DNA from: Ilumatobacter sp963746265
Lineage (GTDB): Bacteria; Actinomycetota; Acidimicrobiia; Acidimicrobiales; Ilumatobacteraceae
Length of the DNA stretch: 64,000 nucleotides
Reading direction: 5' to 3'
Assembly (NCBI GenBank): GCA_963746265.1
Contig: CAVVAM010000011.1
Coordinates: forward strand, 372,001-436,000
Shown in pieces: positions 30,751 to 39,186 of the stretch. The position numbers and the translations under genes were made by a program. The notes under the pieces were generated by a model, which was given only the letters and a program-made list of their open reading frames with translations, did no database searches and was not told the DNA's origin. The stretch's first letter is position 1; each line of letters opens with the position of its first letter.

Positions 30751-31335
30751 TCACGCAAAGCTGAGATCGGGCGCGAAGGCCGTCCCCACGGCGCCACCGT
30801 CCTCGATCGTTCGGCGCAGTCGCTCGAGCGCACGGTGAGCGAGAACCCGGACGTTGCTCTCGGTCTGCCCGGTGATCGCTGCGACCTCGGCGACCGGCAG
30901 ATCGTGCACGACGCGCAGCATCACGACCTCGGCCGCAACCGGCTGGAGGGTCCGGAGGAGCGCGAGCACACCGTCGAGTGAGTCGCCCATCGGATCCGTC
31001 CGCCGCGCGGCGAGCCGCGGCGTGATCGACTCCAACGCAGACTCGTTGCGGCGAGCGAATCGCCGGGTCTCGTCGATCGCACGTCGCTGAGCGATCGTGA
31101 AGATCCAATTCCTGAAGCCGTCGCCGTCGCCGTCGAATCGCTCGATGCTCCGCCCGACGTCGATCCACGTCTGGCTGGCGATGTCCTCAGCGGCTGACCG
31201 CCCACGTGTGCGCAACAGGCGCAGCAGCTGCGGCTGATAGATCGTCCACAGGTCGGCGAGCGCGTCGCTGTCACCACGGCGAGCACGATCGAGCGTCTGC
31301 TCGTCGGCGATCCTGGGATCGGTCGTGGTCAGCAC
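30751..31335 (-). CDS. ECF-type RNA polymerase sigma factor
   Basis: Sigma-70 family, ECF group, about 194 residues from the GTG at 31335 (a GTG at 31434 would add 33 Arg-rich residues; neither has a clear ribosome site). Region 2: DALADLWTIYQPQLLRLLRTRG, DIASQTWIDVGRSIERFDG, FRNWIFTIAQRRAIDETRR. Region 4: LQPVAAEVVMLRVVHDLPVAEVAAITGQTESNVRVLAHRALERLRR. No anti-sigma gene follows; the next item is the subtilase remnant and then three secreted proteases, which are plausible targets. Confidence 0.88.
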   Translation of the reverse strand: MLTTTDPRIADEQTLDRARRGDSDALADLWTIYQPQLLRLLRTRGRSAAEDIASQTWIDVGRSIERFDGDGDGFRNWIFTIAQRRAIDETRRFARRNESALESITPRLAARRTDPMGDSLDGVLALLRTLQPVAAEVVMLRVVHDLPVAEVAAITGQTESNVRVLAHRALERLRRTIEDGGAVGTAFAPDLSFA

Positions 31336-31456
31336 CAAGTCGACCGTACGGAATCCGGTCGCTCGAGCCCAGGGTCTGCGACGATCTTTCCGGAACCTGA
31401 TCGTCGTCGACCACGCAGCGACGTGGGATCTCACGTGATGCTCACGCTGGGCGCTG

Positions 31457-32659
31457 TCACGGACTGCTCGGTGGGCGCAGCAGCGACCACCCGGTCACGG
31501 TAGCGGCCCCGAGTGCCGCGCCGACGAGCACGGGTCCGGTGCCGATCCACACGGCGAGCGCGCCGCCGGCAGCGACGGCTGCAGCCTGGGAGCCGTACTG
31601 GACACCACCGGCCACGGACATCGCGGCGGCGCGGCCCTCACGCGGCAGCCGTGCGCCGACCACCTGGTTGGTGGGCACCGCGATCGCGTCGACAGCACCC
31701 GACACCAGGAGCGCCAGTGCGGCGACCGACGGCACCCATCTGATCGACACCATGAACAGGCACGCCGTCGCGAGCGAGAGGAGGAGTGCGCGTCGGGCCG
31801 CCAGCCGGAGCAACACCCGCGGGTCGTCGTGATCGGGACTGACCGACATCGCGACCATCGCACCGACCGCGATCGTCGCCGCCAGGAGACCGGCGGTGGC
31901 GGGTGCGGCACCGAGCTCGTCGGCGTACGGGACGACCAACGCCTCGGGGAGCACCATCATCATGTTCACACCCACGAAGAGCGCGAGCGCCCGCCGGCAG
32001 AGTGGATCGCGCCGCCACACGCGCGTGCCGGCCTTGACGCCGGCGAAGCCGAGCGAGGATCCTTCGTGGCGATCCGACGCGGGGCTGTGACGGATCGCAG
32101 CGACCAGGAGCGCCGAGATGACGAACGTCGATGCGTTGAGTGCCAGTGTGTACTTCGCCCCGACGAGTGCGATCACGGTGCCCCCGAGGGCGTAGCCGGC
32201 GACGATCTCGGCCTGGGTCGCCACCCCGAACAGCGCGATCACCTTGCCGTATCGCTCGGGACTCACCACGTCGAGGAGTGCGGCACCTCGCGCTGACGTG
32301 AACGGGGGCACGCACAGTCCGGCCACGAACGCCAGTGCCAGCAGGCCGGCGGTCGGCAGGGGCGCGGCCATCGTGATGAACAGCGCGGCGCGGGTGAGAT
32401 CGGCGGCGATCATCACCGCGACTCGACCGAATCGATCGGCGAACGTCGCCAAGAGCTGCCCCGGGCCGAGCCAGGGCACCAGGGACACGATGGTGACCGC
32501 AGCGGTCCACAGCGCGGAGTCCGACTGCTCGAACACCACGACCGCGAGTGCCAGCCGACCCGCCCAGTCGCCGAGCCCCGAGACCAGTTGCGCACCGAAC
32601 AGGAACCGGGGCTCCCGCTGTGCGAGCGGTGACACGAGATCCCGCATTCGGTTGGACAC
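31457..32659 (-). CDS. MFS transporter
   Basis: Membrane protein of 400 residues with about 12 hydrophobic segments, of the MFS_1/enterobactin-exporter-like type. The N-terminal FLFGAQLVSGLGDWAGRLALAVVVF and the loop after TM2, ATFADRFGRVAVMIAADL, fit motif A (G-x-x-x-D-R-x-G-R-R). Start GTG. The substrate is unknown; exporters of this group often move small hydrophobic compounds or siderophores. It precedes the sigma factor gene on the same strand and is divergent from the methyltransferase. Confidence 0.82.
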   Translation of the reverse strand: MSNRMRDLVSPLAQREPRFLFGAQLVSGLGDWAGRLALAVVVFEQSDSALWTAAVTIVSLVPWLGPGQLLATFADRFGRVAVMIAADLTRAALFITMAAPLPTAGLLALAFVAGLCVPPFTSARGAALLDVVSPERYGKVIALFGVATQAEIVAGYALGGTVIALVGAKYTLALNASTFVISALLVAAIRHSPASDRHEGSSLGFAGVKAGTRVWRRDPLCRRALALFVGVNMMMVLPEALVVPYADELGAAPATAGLLAATIAVGAMVAMSVSPDHDDPRVLLRLAARRALLLSLATACLFMVSIRWVPSVAALALLVSGAVDAIAVPTNQVVGARLPREGRAAAMSVAGGVQYGSQAAAVAAGGALAVWIGTGPVLVGAALGAATVTGWSLLRPPSSP

Positions 32660-32736
32660 GCTCCAGTCCTACCACCCGGAGCGCACGGATGAACGCAACA
32701 CGCATCGACCCACTCGGCGTGCGCCAGACTGATGCG

Positions 32737-33459
32737 ATGACGGCCGAGGATCCGGATCACTGGTTCGAACCGGTCGCCGACCACCTCGGCGCGGCGTACC
32801 TGCGGTACTCGTTCACGAGAGGCACCCGCCAGGAGGTCGAGTTCCTGATTCCCGCACTCGCGCTCGCACCCGGCATGCGGGTACTCGACGTCGGATGCGG
32901 TCCGGGGCGACACGCGTATGCGCTCGCCGAACGCGGCATCGCCGTGCACGGGATCGACGTCAGCCGGCGATTCGTCGATCTGGCCCGTGACGGCGCGCCG
33001 CCCGGTGCCACCTTCGAACGGCTCGATGCTCGAACGCTGGCGTTCGATCGGGAATTCGATGCCGTGATCTGCCTGTGTCAAGGCGGGTTCGGTCTCATGA
33101 CGGCCGACGCGCACGACGGGGTCGTGTTCGCCGGACTGGCCCGGTCGTTGAAGCCGGCCGGTCGGCTGGCGCTCAGCGCGTTCAGTTCCTACTTCGTCGT
33201 GAGACACTGGGATGACGCCGAGTTCGATGTCGAGTCCGGCGTCAACCATGAACGGACCGAGGTCCGCAACGCGGCCGGCGAGACGATCGAGACGAGCCTC
33301 TGGACCGGCTGCTACACCCCTCGGGAGCTCCGCCTGCTGTGCGCCGCGAACGGGCTGTCGGTCGATTCGATCAGCGGTGTCGAACCCGGTGCCTTCGGCT
33401 CGCAGCAGCCGACGCTCGACACCCCCGAGTTGCTCCTGCTCGCAACCCGTCGCCCGTGA
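32737..33459 (+). CDS. SAM-dependent methyltransferase, class I
   Basis: 240 residues from the ATG that starts MTAEDPDHWFEP. The SAM-binding motif I is MRVLDVGCGPGRHAYALAERG, followed by VHGIDVSRRFVDLAR and the post-motif DAVICLCQGGFGLM. C-terminal part FERLD/SQQPTLDTPELLLLATRR shows no further recognisable domain. Substrate unknown. Another ATG at 32690 is in frame and possible. It lies between the accessory island and rpsA. Confidence 0.8.
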   Translation: MTAEDPDHWFEPVADHLGAAYLRYSFTRGTRQEVEFLIPALALAPGMRVLDVGCGPGRHAYALAERGIAVHGIDVSRRFVDLARDGAPPGATFERLDARTLAFDREFDAVICLCQGGFGLMTADAHDGVVFAGLARSLKPAGRLALSAFSSYFVVRHWDDAEFDVESGVNHERTEVRNAAGETIETSLWTGCYTPRELRLLCAANGLSVDSISGVEPGAFGSQQPTLDTPELLLLATRRP

Positions 33460-33506
33460 CGGACGGCCCTGTTGGATTCAGCGGGCTGCTGGTAGCGTTG
33501 TTGCCT

Positions 33507-33523
33507 GCACTGGGTACCAGTGC
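33507..33523. promoter_or_regulatory. Palindrome in the rpsA leader
   Basis: GCACTGG-GTA-CCAGTGC, a perfect 7-bp inverted repeat, lies 46 bases before the rpsA TTG. It could be an operator or a hairpin in the mRNA leader; ribosomal protein S1 is known to control its own synthesis in other bacteria, but no such link is shown here. Confidence 0.3.
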
Positions 33524-33568
33524 GTCCGAGAACACCCGCCCCAATCGTTTCCGAAAGTAGTCCGTTCC

Positions 33569-34939
33569 TTGTCCGATACCACGACCCAGCCCACCGACAC
33601 GAGCACCGCACCCGCCGACAACCCGGCGTTCGGCACGTTCGACGACGAGGGCAACTACACCCCACGCGAGATCGTGTCCGACGATCTCGGCATGAGCTTC
33701 GCCGACGCCATCGACGGCACGATCGTCGAAGTCGAAGACGGCCAGATGGTCAACGGCACCGTCGTCAAGATCGACAAGGACGAAGTGTTGCTCGACATCG
33801 GATACAAGAGCGAGGGTGTGATCCCGAGCCGTGAGCTGAGCATCCGCAACGACGCCAACCCGGCCGAGATCGTCTCGCTCGGCGAAGAGATCGAGGCATT
33901 GGTCCTCACCAAGGAAGACAAAGAGGGCCGGCTGGTCCTCTCCAAGAAGCGTGCCCAGTACGAGCGGGCCTGGGGCACGATCGAGGCCAAGAAGGAAGCC
34001 GACGAGATCGTCGAGGGTCCGGTCATCGAAGTCGTCAAGGGTGGACTCATCGTCGACATCGGCCTTCGGGGCTTCCTGCCCGCATCGCTCGTCGAGCTCC
34101 GCCGTGTTCGTGACCTCGCGCCGTACATCGGCACCACGGTGCAGGCCAAGATCATCGAGCTCGACAAGAATCGCAACAACGTGGTGCTGTCGCGTCGGGC
34201 CTATCTCGAGGAGAACCAGAAGGAGACGCGCGACAGCTTCCTCACCAACCTCAAGATCGGTGAGATCCGCGAGGGCACCGTGTCGTCGGTGGTCAGCTTC
34301 GGTGCCTTCGTCGATCTGGGTGGTATGGACGGACTGATCCACGTCAGCGAGCTGTCGTGGAAGCATGTCGACCATCCCGGCTCGGTGGTCGCCGTCGGCG
34401 ATCCGGTCAAGGTGCAGGTGCTCGACGTCGACTTCAGCCGTGAGCGCATCAGCCTCTCGCTGAAGGCCACGCAGGCCGATCCGTGGCAGGAGTTCGCCGA
34501 GACCCACGAGGTCGGTCAGCTCGTCTACGGCCGGGTCACCAAGCTCGTGCAGTTCGGTGCGTTCGTGCAGGTGGGCGACGGCATCGAAGGTCTCGTGCAC
34601 ATCTCCGAGATGTCGACGCATCACGTCGACTCGCCCGAGCAGGTCGTCACGCCGGGCGAGGAGCTGTGGGTCAAGATCATCGATCTCGACCTCGCGCGGC
34701 GCCGGATCAGCCTGTCGATCAAGCAGGCGGCCGAGGGCGGCGAGCTCGCCGCCGAGTACCGCGAGCACTTCGAGGTCGATGCCGAGGGCAACTGGGCGAC
34801 GAGCAGTGACGAGGTCGAAGCCGCGTGGGCCGAGTTCGAGGGCGCCGACGCCGGTGAAGCCGAAGCGACCGACGTGGTCGCCGTCGCGACCGACGGCGGC
34901 GTGGCCCCGGAGACCACCGACGAGACCAGCGAGGCCTGA
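33569..34939 (+). CDS. rpsA: 30S ribosomal protein S1
   Basis: mRNA-binding ribosomal protein of about 456 residues with four S1 (OB-fold) domains, near residues 50-125, 140-205, 220-295 and 305-380. Typical motifs: GTVVKIDKDEVLLDIGYKSEG, GLIVDIGLRGFLPASL, VVSFGAFVDLGGMDGLIHVSE, LVQFGAFVQVGDGIEGLVHISE. The acidic C-terminal tail is long. The start is TTG in LSDTTTQPTD; no ATG or GTG is available in frame before the S1 domains. In mycobacteria, as I recall, rpsA follows polA directly; here 8.4 kb separates them. Confidence 0.95.
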   Translation: MSDTTTQPTDTSTAPADNPAFGTFDDEGNYTPREIVSDDLGMSFADAIDGTIVEVEDGQMVNGTVVKIDKDEVLLDIGYKSEGVIPSRELSIRNDANPAEIVSLGEEIEALVLTKEDKEGRLVLSKKRAQYERAWGTIEAKKEADEIVEGPVIEVVKGGLIVDIGLRGFLPASLVELRRVRDLAPYIGTTVQAKIIELDKNRNNVVLSRRAYLEENQKETRDSFLTNLKIGEIREGTVSSVVSFGAFVDLGGMDGLIHVSELSWKHVDHPGSVVAVGDPVKVQVLDVDFSRERISLSLKATQADPWQEFAETHEVGQLVYGRVTKLVQFGAFVQVGDGIEGLVHISEMSTHHVDSPEQVVTPGEELWVKIIDLDLARRRISLSIKQAAEGGELAAEYREHFEVDAEGNWATSSDEVEAAWAEFEGADAGEAEATDVVAVATDGGVAPETTDETSEA

Positions 34940-34945
34940 CCACAC

Positions 34946-35563
34946 GTGCTCCTGGTCGGGTTGACCGGGGGGATCGGCGCGGGGAAGTCGACCGTCTCGC
35001 AGCTCCTCGCCGAGCACGGCGCCGTCATCGTCGACGCCGATCGGATCGCCCGCGAGCTGCAGCTCCCCGGTTCGCCCGTCCTGGACCGGATGGCCGAGCG
35101 CTTCGGCGCACACATCATCAACGACGACGGGTCACTCGACCGGCCTGCGGTCGCCTCGATCGTGTTCGGTGACTCCGACGAGGCCAAGCAGGCGCTGATC
35201 GACCTGAACGCCATCGTCCATCCGGCGATGCAGGACGAGATCGCACGTCAGATCGCGGCACAGGCCGAGACCGACAAGATCGTCGTCTTGGATTTCCCGC
35301 TCCTGGGCGAGAATCCTCGCGACGACATCGCGGCGACCGTGGTCGTCGACGTGCCCCACGAGGTCGCGATCGAACGTCTCGTCGAGTTCCGCGGGATGGA
35401 CGACGAGGACGCCCGCAAACGGATCGTCAGCCAGATCGATCGTGAAGAACGTCTCGCCCGGGCCACACACGTGGTCGACAACTCCGGCGATCTCTCGCGG
35501 CTGCGCGACGAAGTCGATGCACTCTGGCACGAGCTCGAACGGTTGCGTTCCGACGTGGGTTGA
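34946..35563 (+). CDS. coaE: Dephospho-CoA kinase
   Basis: Last step of coenzyme A synthesis: phosphorylates dephospho-CoA with ATP. 205 residues. P-loop LTGGIGAGKSTV at the N-terminus, then IVDADRIARELQLPGSPV, VFLDFPLLGE-like IVVLDFPLLGEN, and the lid region DEDARKRIVSQIDREERLARATHVVDNSGD, all typical. GTG start 6 bases after rpsA, so likely one transcript. Order rpsA-coaE matches mycobacteria. Confidence 0.95.
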   Translation: MLLVGLTGGIGAGKSTVSQLLAEHGAVIVDADRIARELQLPGSPVLDRMAERFGAHIINDDGSLDRPAVASIVFGDSDEAKQALIDLNAIVHPAMQDEIARQIAAQAETDKIVVLDFPLLGENPRDDIAATVVVDVPHEVAIERLVEFRGMDDEDARKRIVSQIDREERLARATHVVDNSGDLSRLRDEVDALWHELERLRSDVG

Positions 35564-35570
35564 CGGGCCG

Positions 35571-36620
35571 TCAGGGGGAGAGGTCGACTCGGGCCTCGGT
35601 CTCGCCGTCGTCGATACGCCCGGTCGGGACGAAGCCCAAGCGCTCGTAGAAGCGGGCCGGTGAACCGACGGCGTCGCGTACATAGCTGACCGTGACGTGC
35701 GAGTGGCCGGCCGCACGTCGTTCGGCGATGACCTGCTCGACCGCCCGGCGGCCGATGCCGCGGCCTTGGTGGCGGTGGTCGACGATCAGGCGCCACAGAA
35801 ACGGGTCGGTGCTCCCCTCGTAGGGCTCGGCGAGCATGATGAACCCGACGATCTCGCGGTCGGCCTCGATCGCCCGGACCCACGGCCGGACGGCCTCGCC
35901 CCTCACGTTCGGGGGAACGAGCGCCTCCGCCAGCGAGACCAGCACCGGGGCGACCAGTTCGCGTTGTGAGAACGATTGCTCGATGTCGCTCACCGCGCGC
36001 ACGTTGTCGGCTGTGATCTCGATCAGCCCGACATCGGTCGGCGGTGAGGTCGGTCGTGAGCGCCAGGCCTTCCAGTCCGGCTCGAGGAGCGAGAAGCGGG
36101 CGTCGTCGCACCATTTCCCGCGTACGAGCGCTGCCGATCGTGCCGTACCCACGTATTCGAACCCACATCTCTCCAACACCCGGGCGGAGGCGAGATTGCG
36201 CGGATCGATCGTGGCTGCGATCCGGTGCACCTTCCGTCGCCGGAACAGCCACTCGATGACGGTCTCCACCGCCTCCGATGCGTAGCCCTTGCCCTGGTGG
36301 AGCGGGTCGAGCGTGTAGCCGAGCATCGCGAACGTGCCGGCGTCGTCGAGCCAGATCGCCACGTCGCCGACCATGCCGTCGCCGGCGTCGATCGCCAGCT
36401 GGACCCACTCGTTCCGTGTCGGGCCGCCCAGTGCCTCCATCGTGTCGATCAGCTCGTGAGCGAGATCGCGGGTGTAGGGCATGGGCCAGTCCTGGTATCG
36501 AGCGACCTCGGGGAGCTGTCGGTAGCGTGTGAACGCAGTGATGTCGTCGCGGTTGATCGATCGGATCGACAACCGCTCGGTCTCGAGGCGGAACGGTCGG
36601 CGGCTGGGCACCTTGCCCAT
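35571..36620 (-). CDS. Tandem GNAT acetyltransferase (two domains)
   Basis: 349 residues with two complete GNAT folds. Domain 1, about residues 8-175, is RimJ/RimL-like: FRLETERLSIRSINRDD, acetyl-CoA loop LDPLHQGKGYASEAVETVI, LASARVLERCGFEYVGTARS. Domain 2, about residues 195-345, has the loop VDHRHQGRGIGRRAVEQVI and SPARFYERLGFVPTGR. The first may acetylate a protein or amino group; targets cannot be read. It is convergent with coaE and divergent from the YhhN gene. Confidence 0.85.
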   Translation of the reverse strand: MGKVPSRRPFRLETERLSIRSINRDDITAFTRYRQLPEVARYQDWPMPYTRDLAHELIDTMEALGGPTRNEWVQLAIDAGDGMVGDVAIWLDDAGTFAMLGYTLDPLHQGKGYASEAVETVIEWLFRRRKVHRIAATIDPRNLASARVLERCGFEYVGTARSAALVRGKWCDDARFSLLEPDWKAWRSRPTSPPTDVGLIEITADNVRAVSDIEQSFSQRELVAPVLVSLAEALVPPNVRGEAVRPWVRAIEADREIVGFIMLAEPYEGSTDPFLWRLIVDHRHQGRGIGRRAVEQVIAERRAAGHSHVTVSYVRDAVGSPARFYERLGFVPTGRIDDGETEARVDLSP

Positions 36621-36642
36621 TCAAACACGTACGCTCGCCGGT

Positions 36643-37287
36643 GTGACGGTGACCGCCCTGCTGTTGTCGGTTGCCCTCTGCGCAGGTGCCGTCGACTGGT
36701 GGGCCGTCGGCACCTCCCGACGCCGCGTCGAACTGGTCGCGAAACCGGTGACCATGGCAACGCTCGTCGGCGTGGCGGCCGTCGCCGGATCGGCGCCGGG
36801 CGAGGTCAGACTCTGGCTCGTGGTGGGTGCCGTGCTCGGCCTCGTAGGTGATGTCGCGCTGCTCGACGATGGCGAGACGTCGTTCATGGTCGGCCTCGGA
36901 GCGTTTGCGATCGGCCACCTGGCGTATGCGGTGGCGGCGTTGGGCACGGGTTTCGAGTTGGCGCCGGCGCTCGCAGGTGCGGCGTTCACGATCGTGCTCC
37001 TGGCGTACCGCTTCGTGCCGCGTACGTTGGCGGGTGCCCGCCGCCACGGCGGCGACGTGCTCGCCGGCGCGGTGGTGTTCTACGCGATGGTGATCTCGCT
37101 CATGGTGATCACGTCGTGGGGCACCGCGATCTGGATGGCCGCCGCTGGCGCGTCGCTGTTCGCGATCAGCGACTGGATCCTCGGCTACCAACGCTTCGTC
37201 GGCCCGCTCCCGGGGGGTCGTGTGTCGGTGCACGCGCCGTATCACATCGGTCAGGGACTGCTGATCGTGGGGGTGGCGACGGCGTGA
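36643..37287 (+). CDS. YhhN/TMEM86 family membrane protein
   Basis: About 214 residues with eight predicted hydrophobic segments and little else. Family signatures are KPVTMATLVG near residue 35, the aspartate-containing LGLVGDVALL, and SLFAISDWILGYQRF near the C-terminus. Relatives are lysoplasmalogenases that cleave vinyl-ether lipids; activity in bacteria is not established for this one. GTG start, 22 bases from the divergent GNAT gene start. Confidence 0.75.
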   Translation: MTVTALLLSVALCAGAVDWWAVGTSRRRVELVAKPVTMATLVGVAAVAGSAPGEVRLWLVVGAVLGLVGDVALLDDGETSFMVGLGAFAIGHLAYAVAALGTGFELAPALAGAAFTIVLLAYRFVPRTLAGARRHGGDVLAGAVVFYAMVISLMVITSWGTAIWMAAAGASLFAISDWILGYQRFVGPLPGGRVSVHAPYHIGQGLLIVGVATA

Positions 37288-37376
37288 CACCCACGAGCCG
37301 CGGCCCCGCCGCGCGGGGGTACGATCCCGTGCGTGCATCGAGCGGATGATCCATCGAGTTCGAACGACGTGCGATC

Positions 37377-38558
37377 GTGACGGACCGGCCGATCGACGCC
37401 TGGCTTCGCGAGCACGGTGAGGGGCTCATCGCGACTCGTCGGCACCTGCACGCGCATCCCGAGTTGAGTCGCGAGGAGCACGCGACGACCGAGTTCCTGA
37501 TGGAACGCCTCGAGCTCGCCGGAGCCGACGTGCGGCGGCTCGCGTCGGGCACCGGGCTGGTGTGCGACATCGGCGAGGCCGACGGCACGTCGAGGCTGGC
37601 GTTCCGGGCCGACATCGACGCGTTGGGCATGTCGGACGAGAAGGACGTGCCGTACCGGAGCCAGGTCCCGGGCGTGTGCCATGCGTGCGGGCACGACGTG
37701 CACACCACGGTGTCGCTGGGAGCGGCGTTGTACTACGCCCACCATCCCGACCAACTGCCCGGTCCGTTGCGGTTCCTCTTCCAACCCGCAGAGGAGCAGG
37801 TGCCCGGTGGCGCGCTCGACGTGCTCGCCGACGGCGGGATCGAGGGCGTCGACGCGATCGTCGGTCTGCACTGCTGGCCCAAGGTCGACGTCGGCGTGTT
37901 CGGGCTGCGCAGCGGTTCGGTCACCAGTGCCGCCGACATGGCCGCGATCGTGCTGCACGGGCCGGGCGGTCACACGGCCCGCCCCGAGGAGACCGTCGAC
38001 ATGGTGACGGTTGCCGCGAGGGTCGTCGCCGAACTGCCCAGGGTCGTCGACGATCTCGTCGGTGAGCCGGACGCCGTCAAGCTCGTGTTCGGCGCCATCC
38101 ACTCCGGTGACGCTGCCAACGTGATCCCGACGACCTGCGAGCTCCGGGCCTCGGTGCGCACGCCCAGGCTCGACGTCTGGGAGACGTTGCCGGCGCTGGT
38201 CGAGAAGGCGCTCCAACGCCTGCTCGACGGCACGAATGCGGAGTTCGAACTGGACTACACGAGCGGCGTCCCACCCGTGGTCAACGACCATGAACTGATC
38301 GAGACCGCCCGCACGGCGCTTCGTGCCGAGTTCGGCGCCGACGGTGTCGTCGAGGCCGAGCACAGTTGGGGTGGCGACGATTTCGCGTGGTACTCGCGGG
38401 AGATTCGTGCTGCCTTCGTCCGGCTCGGAGTGCACGACCCCTCCTCGACCCACCGGCTCGATCTCCATGTCGGGCGTTTCGACGTCGACGAACGGTCGAT
38501 CGCACACGGGGTCCGCGCGCTCGTCCGGATCGCCGACGCGCACTTCGGGCGCACATGA
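37377..38558 (+). CDS. M20-family metal amidohydrolase
   Basis: 393 residues, related to hippurate/IAA-amino acid hydrolases (M20D), which cut N-acyl amino acids. Metal site residues in VCHACGHDVHTT (Cys/His/Asp/His) and the general base in FQPAEEQVPGGA. LAFRADIDAL precedes the metal site, and a dimerisation insert lies in the middle. HSWGGDDFAWY near the end supplies the last metal ligand region. GTG start. Stop overlaps the next gene's ATG (ATGA). Confidence 0.88.
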   Translation: MTDRPIDAWLREHGEGLIATRRHLHAHPELSREEHATTEFLMERLELAGADVRRLASGTGLVCDIGEADGTSRLAFRADIDALGMSDEKDVPYRSQVPGVCHACGHDVHTTVSLGAALYYAHHPDQLPGPLRFLFQPAEEQVPGGALDVLADGGIEGVDAIVGLHCWPKVDVGVFGLRSGSVTSAADMAAIVLHGPGGHTARPEETVDMVTVAARVVAELPRVVDDLVGEPDAVKLVFGAIHSGDAANVIPTTCELRASVRTPRLDVWETLPALVEKALQRLLDGTNAEFELDYTSGVPPVVNDHELIETARTALRAEFGADGVVEAEHSWGGDDFAWYSREIRAAFVRLGVHDPSSTHRLDLHVGRFDVDERSIAHGVRALVRIADAHFGRT

Positions 38559-39172
38559 CGACCGGCGTGTGGGTCTTCGGCTACGGCTCGCTGGTCTCGC
38601 CCGAGTCGGTCGCCGCGACCATCGGTCGGCCCGTCGACCCCGACGACGGCTACGTGCCCTCGGTGCTGCATGGATTCGCCCGAAGTTGGAACTACGGCTC
38701 GCTCCGGCAGCGTGCGACCTGGGACGGTCCGCACGGACGCGTCGATGCCGGCATCGTGGTCTCGCTCGGCATCGTCGCCGGTCCGCAGCGATCGACGAAT
38801 GGTGCGATGGTGCGCGTCAGCCTCGACGAGTTCGTCGAACTCGATCGCCGCGAGAGCGACTACGACCGCATCGACGTCACCGATCGCGTCGAACCGGGCT
38901 CCGACACCGGGCTCCGACGGCGGTCGTCGAGGGTGTACACGTACGTGCCGCGCCGGTCGGCGATCGATCGGTACGAACGGGCCCGAGGTGAGTATCGGGC
39001 CGCGGTCCGGCAGGGGTACATCGATCTCGTGGACCAGGCCTTCGCCTCGCTCGGTCCCGATGCGCACGCCCGCTACCGAGCGACGACCCCCACGCCGGAC
39101 GTCCCGGTCGTCGCGCCCGAGCGGGTGTGGCTCGAGCCGGAATCCCTCGACGATCGAACGAACGTTCGCTGA
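38555..39172 (+). CDS. Gamma-glutamylcyclotransferase-like protein
   Basis: 205 residues with the GGCT/AIG2 fold: WVFGYGSLVSPESV provides the YGSL substrate loop, and a Glu in VELDRRESDYDR is the likely catalytic residue. Such enzymes release 5-oxoproline from gamma-glutamyl compounds. Coupled to the amidohydrolase, suggesting both act on acyl or gamma-glutamyl amino acids. Its final codons overlap the SOS box of uvrB. Confidence 0.75.
   Translation: MTTGVWVFGYGSLVSPESVAATIGRPVDPDDGYVPSVLHGFARSWNYGSLRQRATWDGPHGRVDAGIVVSLGIVAGPQRSTNGAMVRVSLDEFVELDRRESDYDRIDVTDRVEPGSDTGLRRRSSRVYTYVPRRSAIDRYERARGEYRAAVRQGYIDLVDQAFASLGPDAHARYRATTPTPDVPVVAPERVWLEPESLDDRTNVR
39154..39169. promoter_or_regulatory. 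LexA-type SOS box upstream of uvrB
   Basis: TCGAACGAACGTTCGC matches the actinobacterial SOS consensus TCGAAC-N4-GTTCGA at 11 of 12 defined positions. It lies 17 bases before the uvrB ATG, inside the end of the preceding gene. uvrB is a known SOS gene in many bacteria, so position and match agree. Confidence 0.8.
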
Positions 39173-39186
39173 TAGGGTGGGCGGTG

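Noticed and set aside
30751..31434. An Arg-rich N-terminal extension of the sigma factor as a separate domain
   Set aside because: It has no similarity to sigma region 1 or any domain and no ribosome site; a shorter start is more likely.
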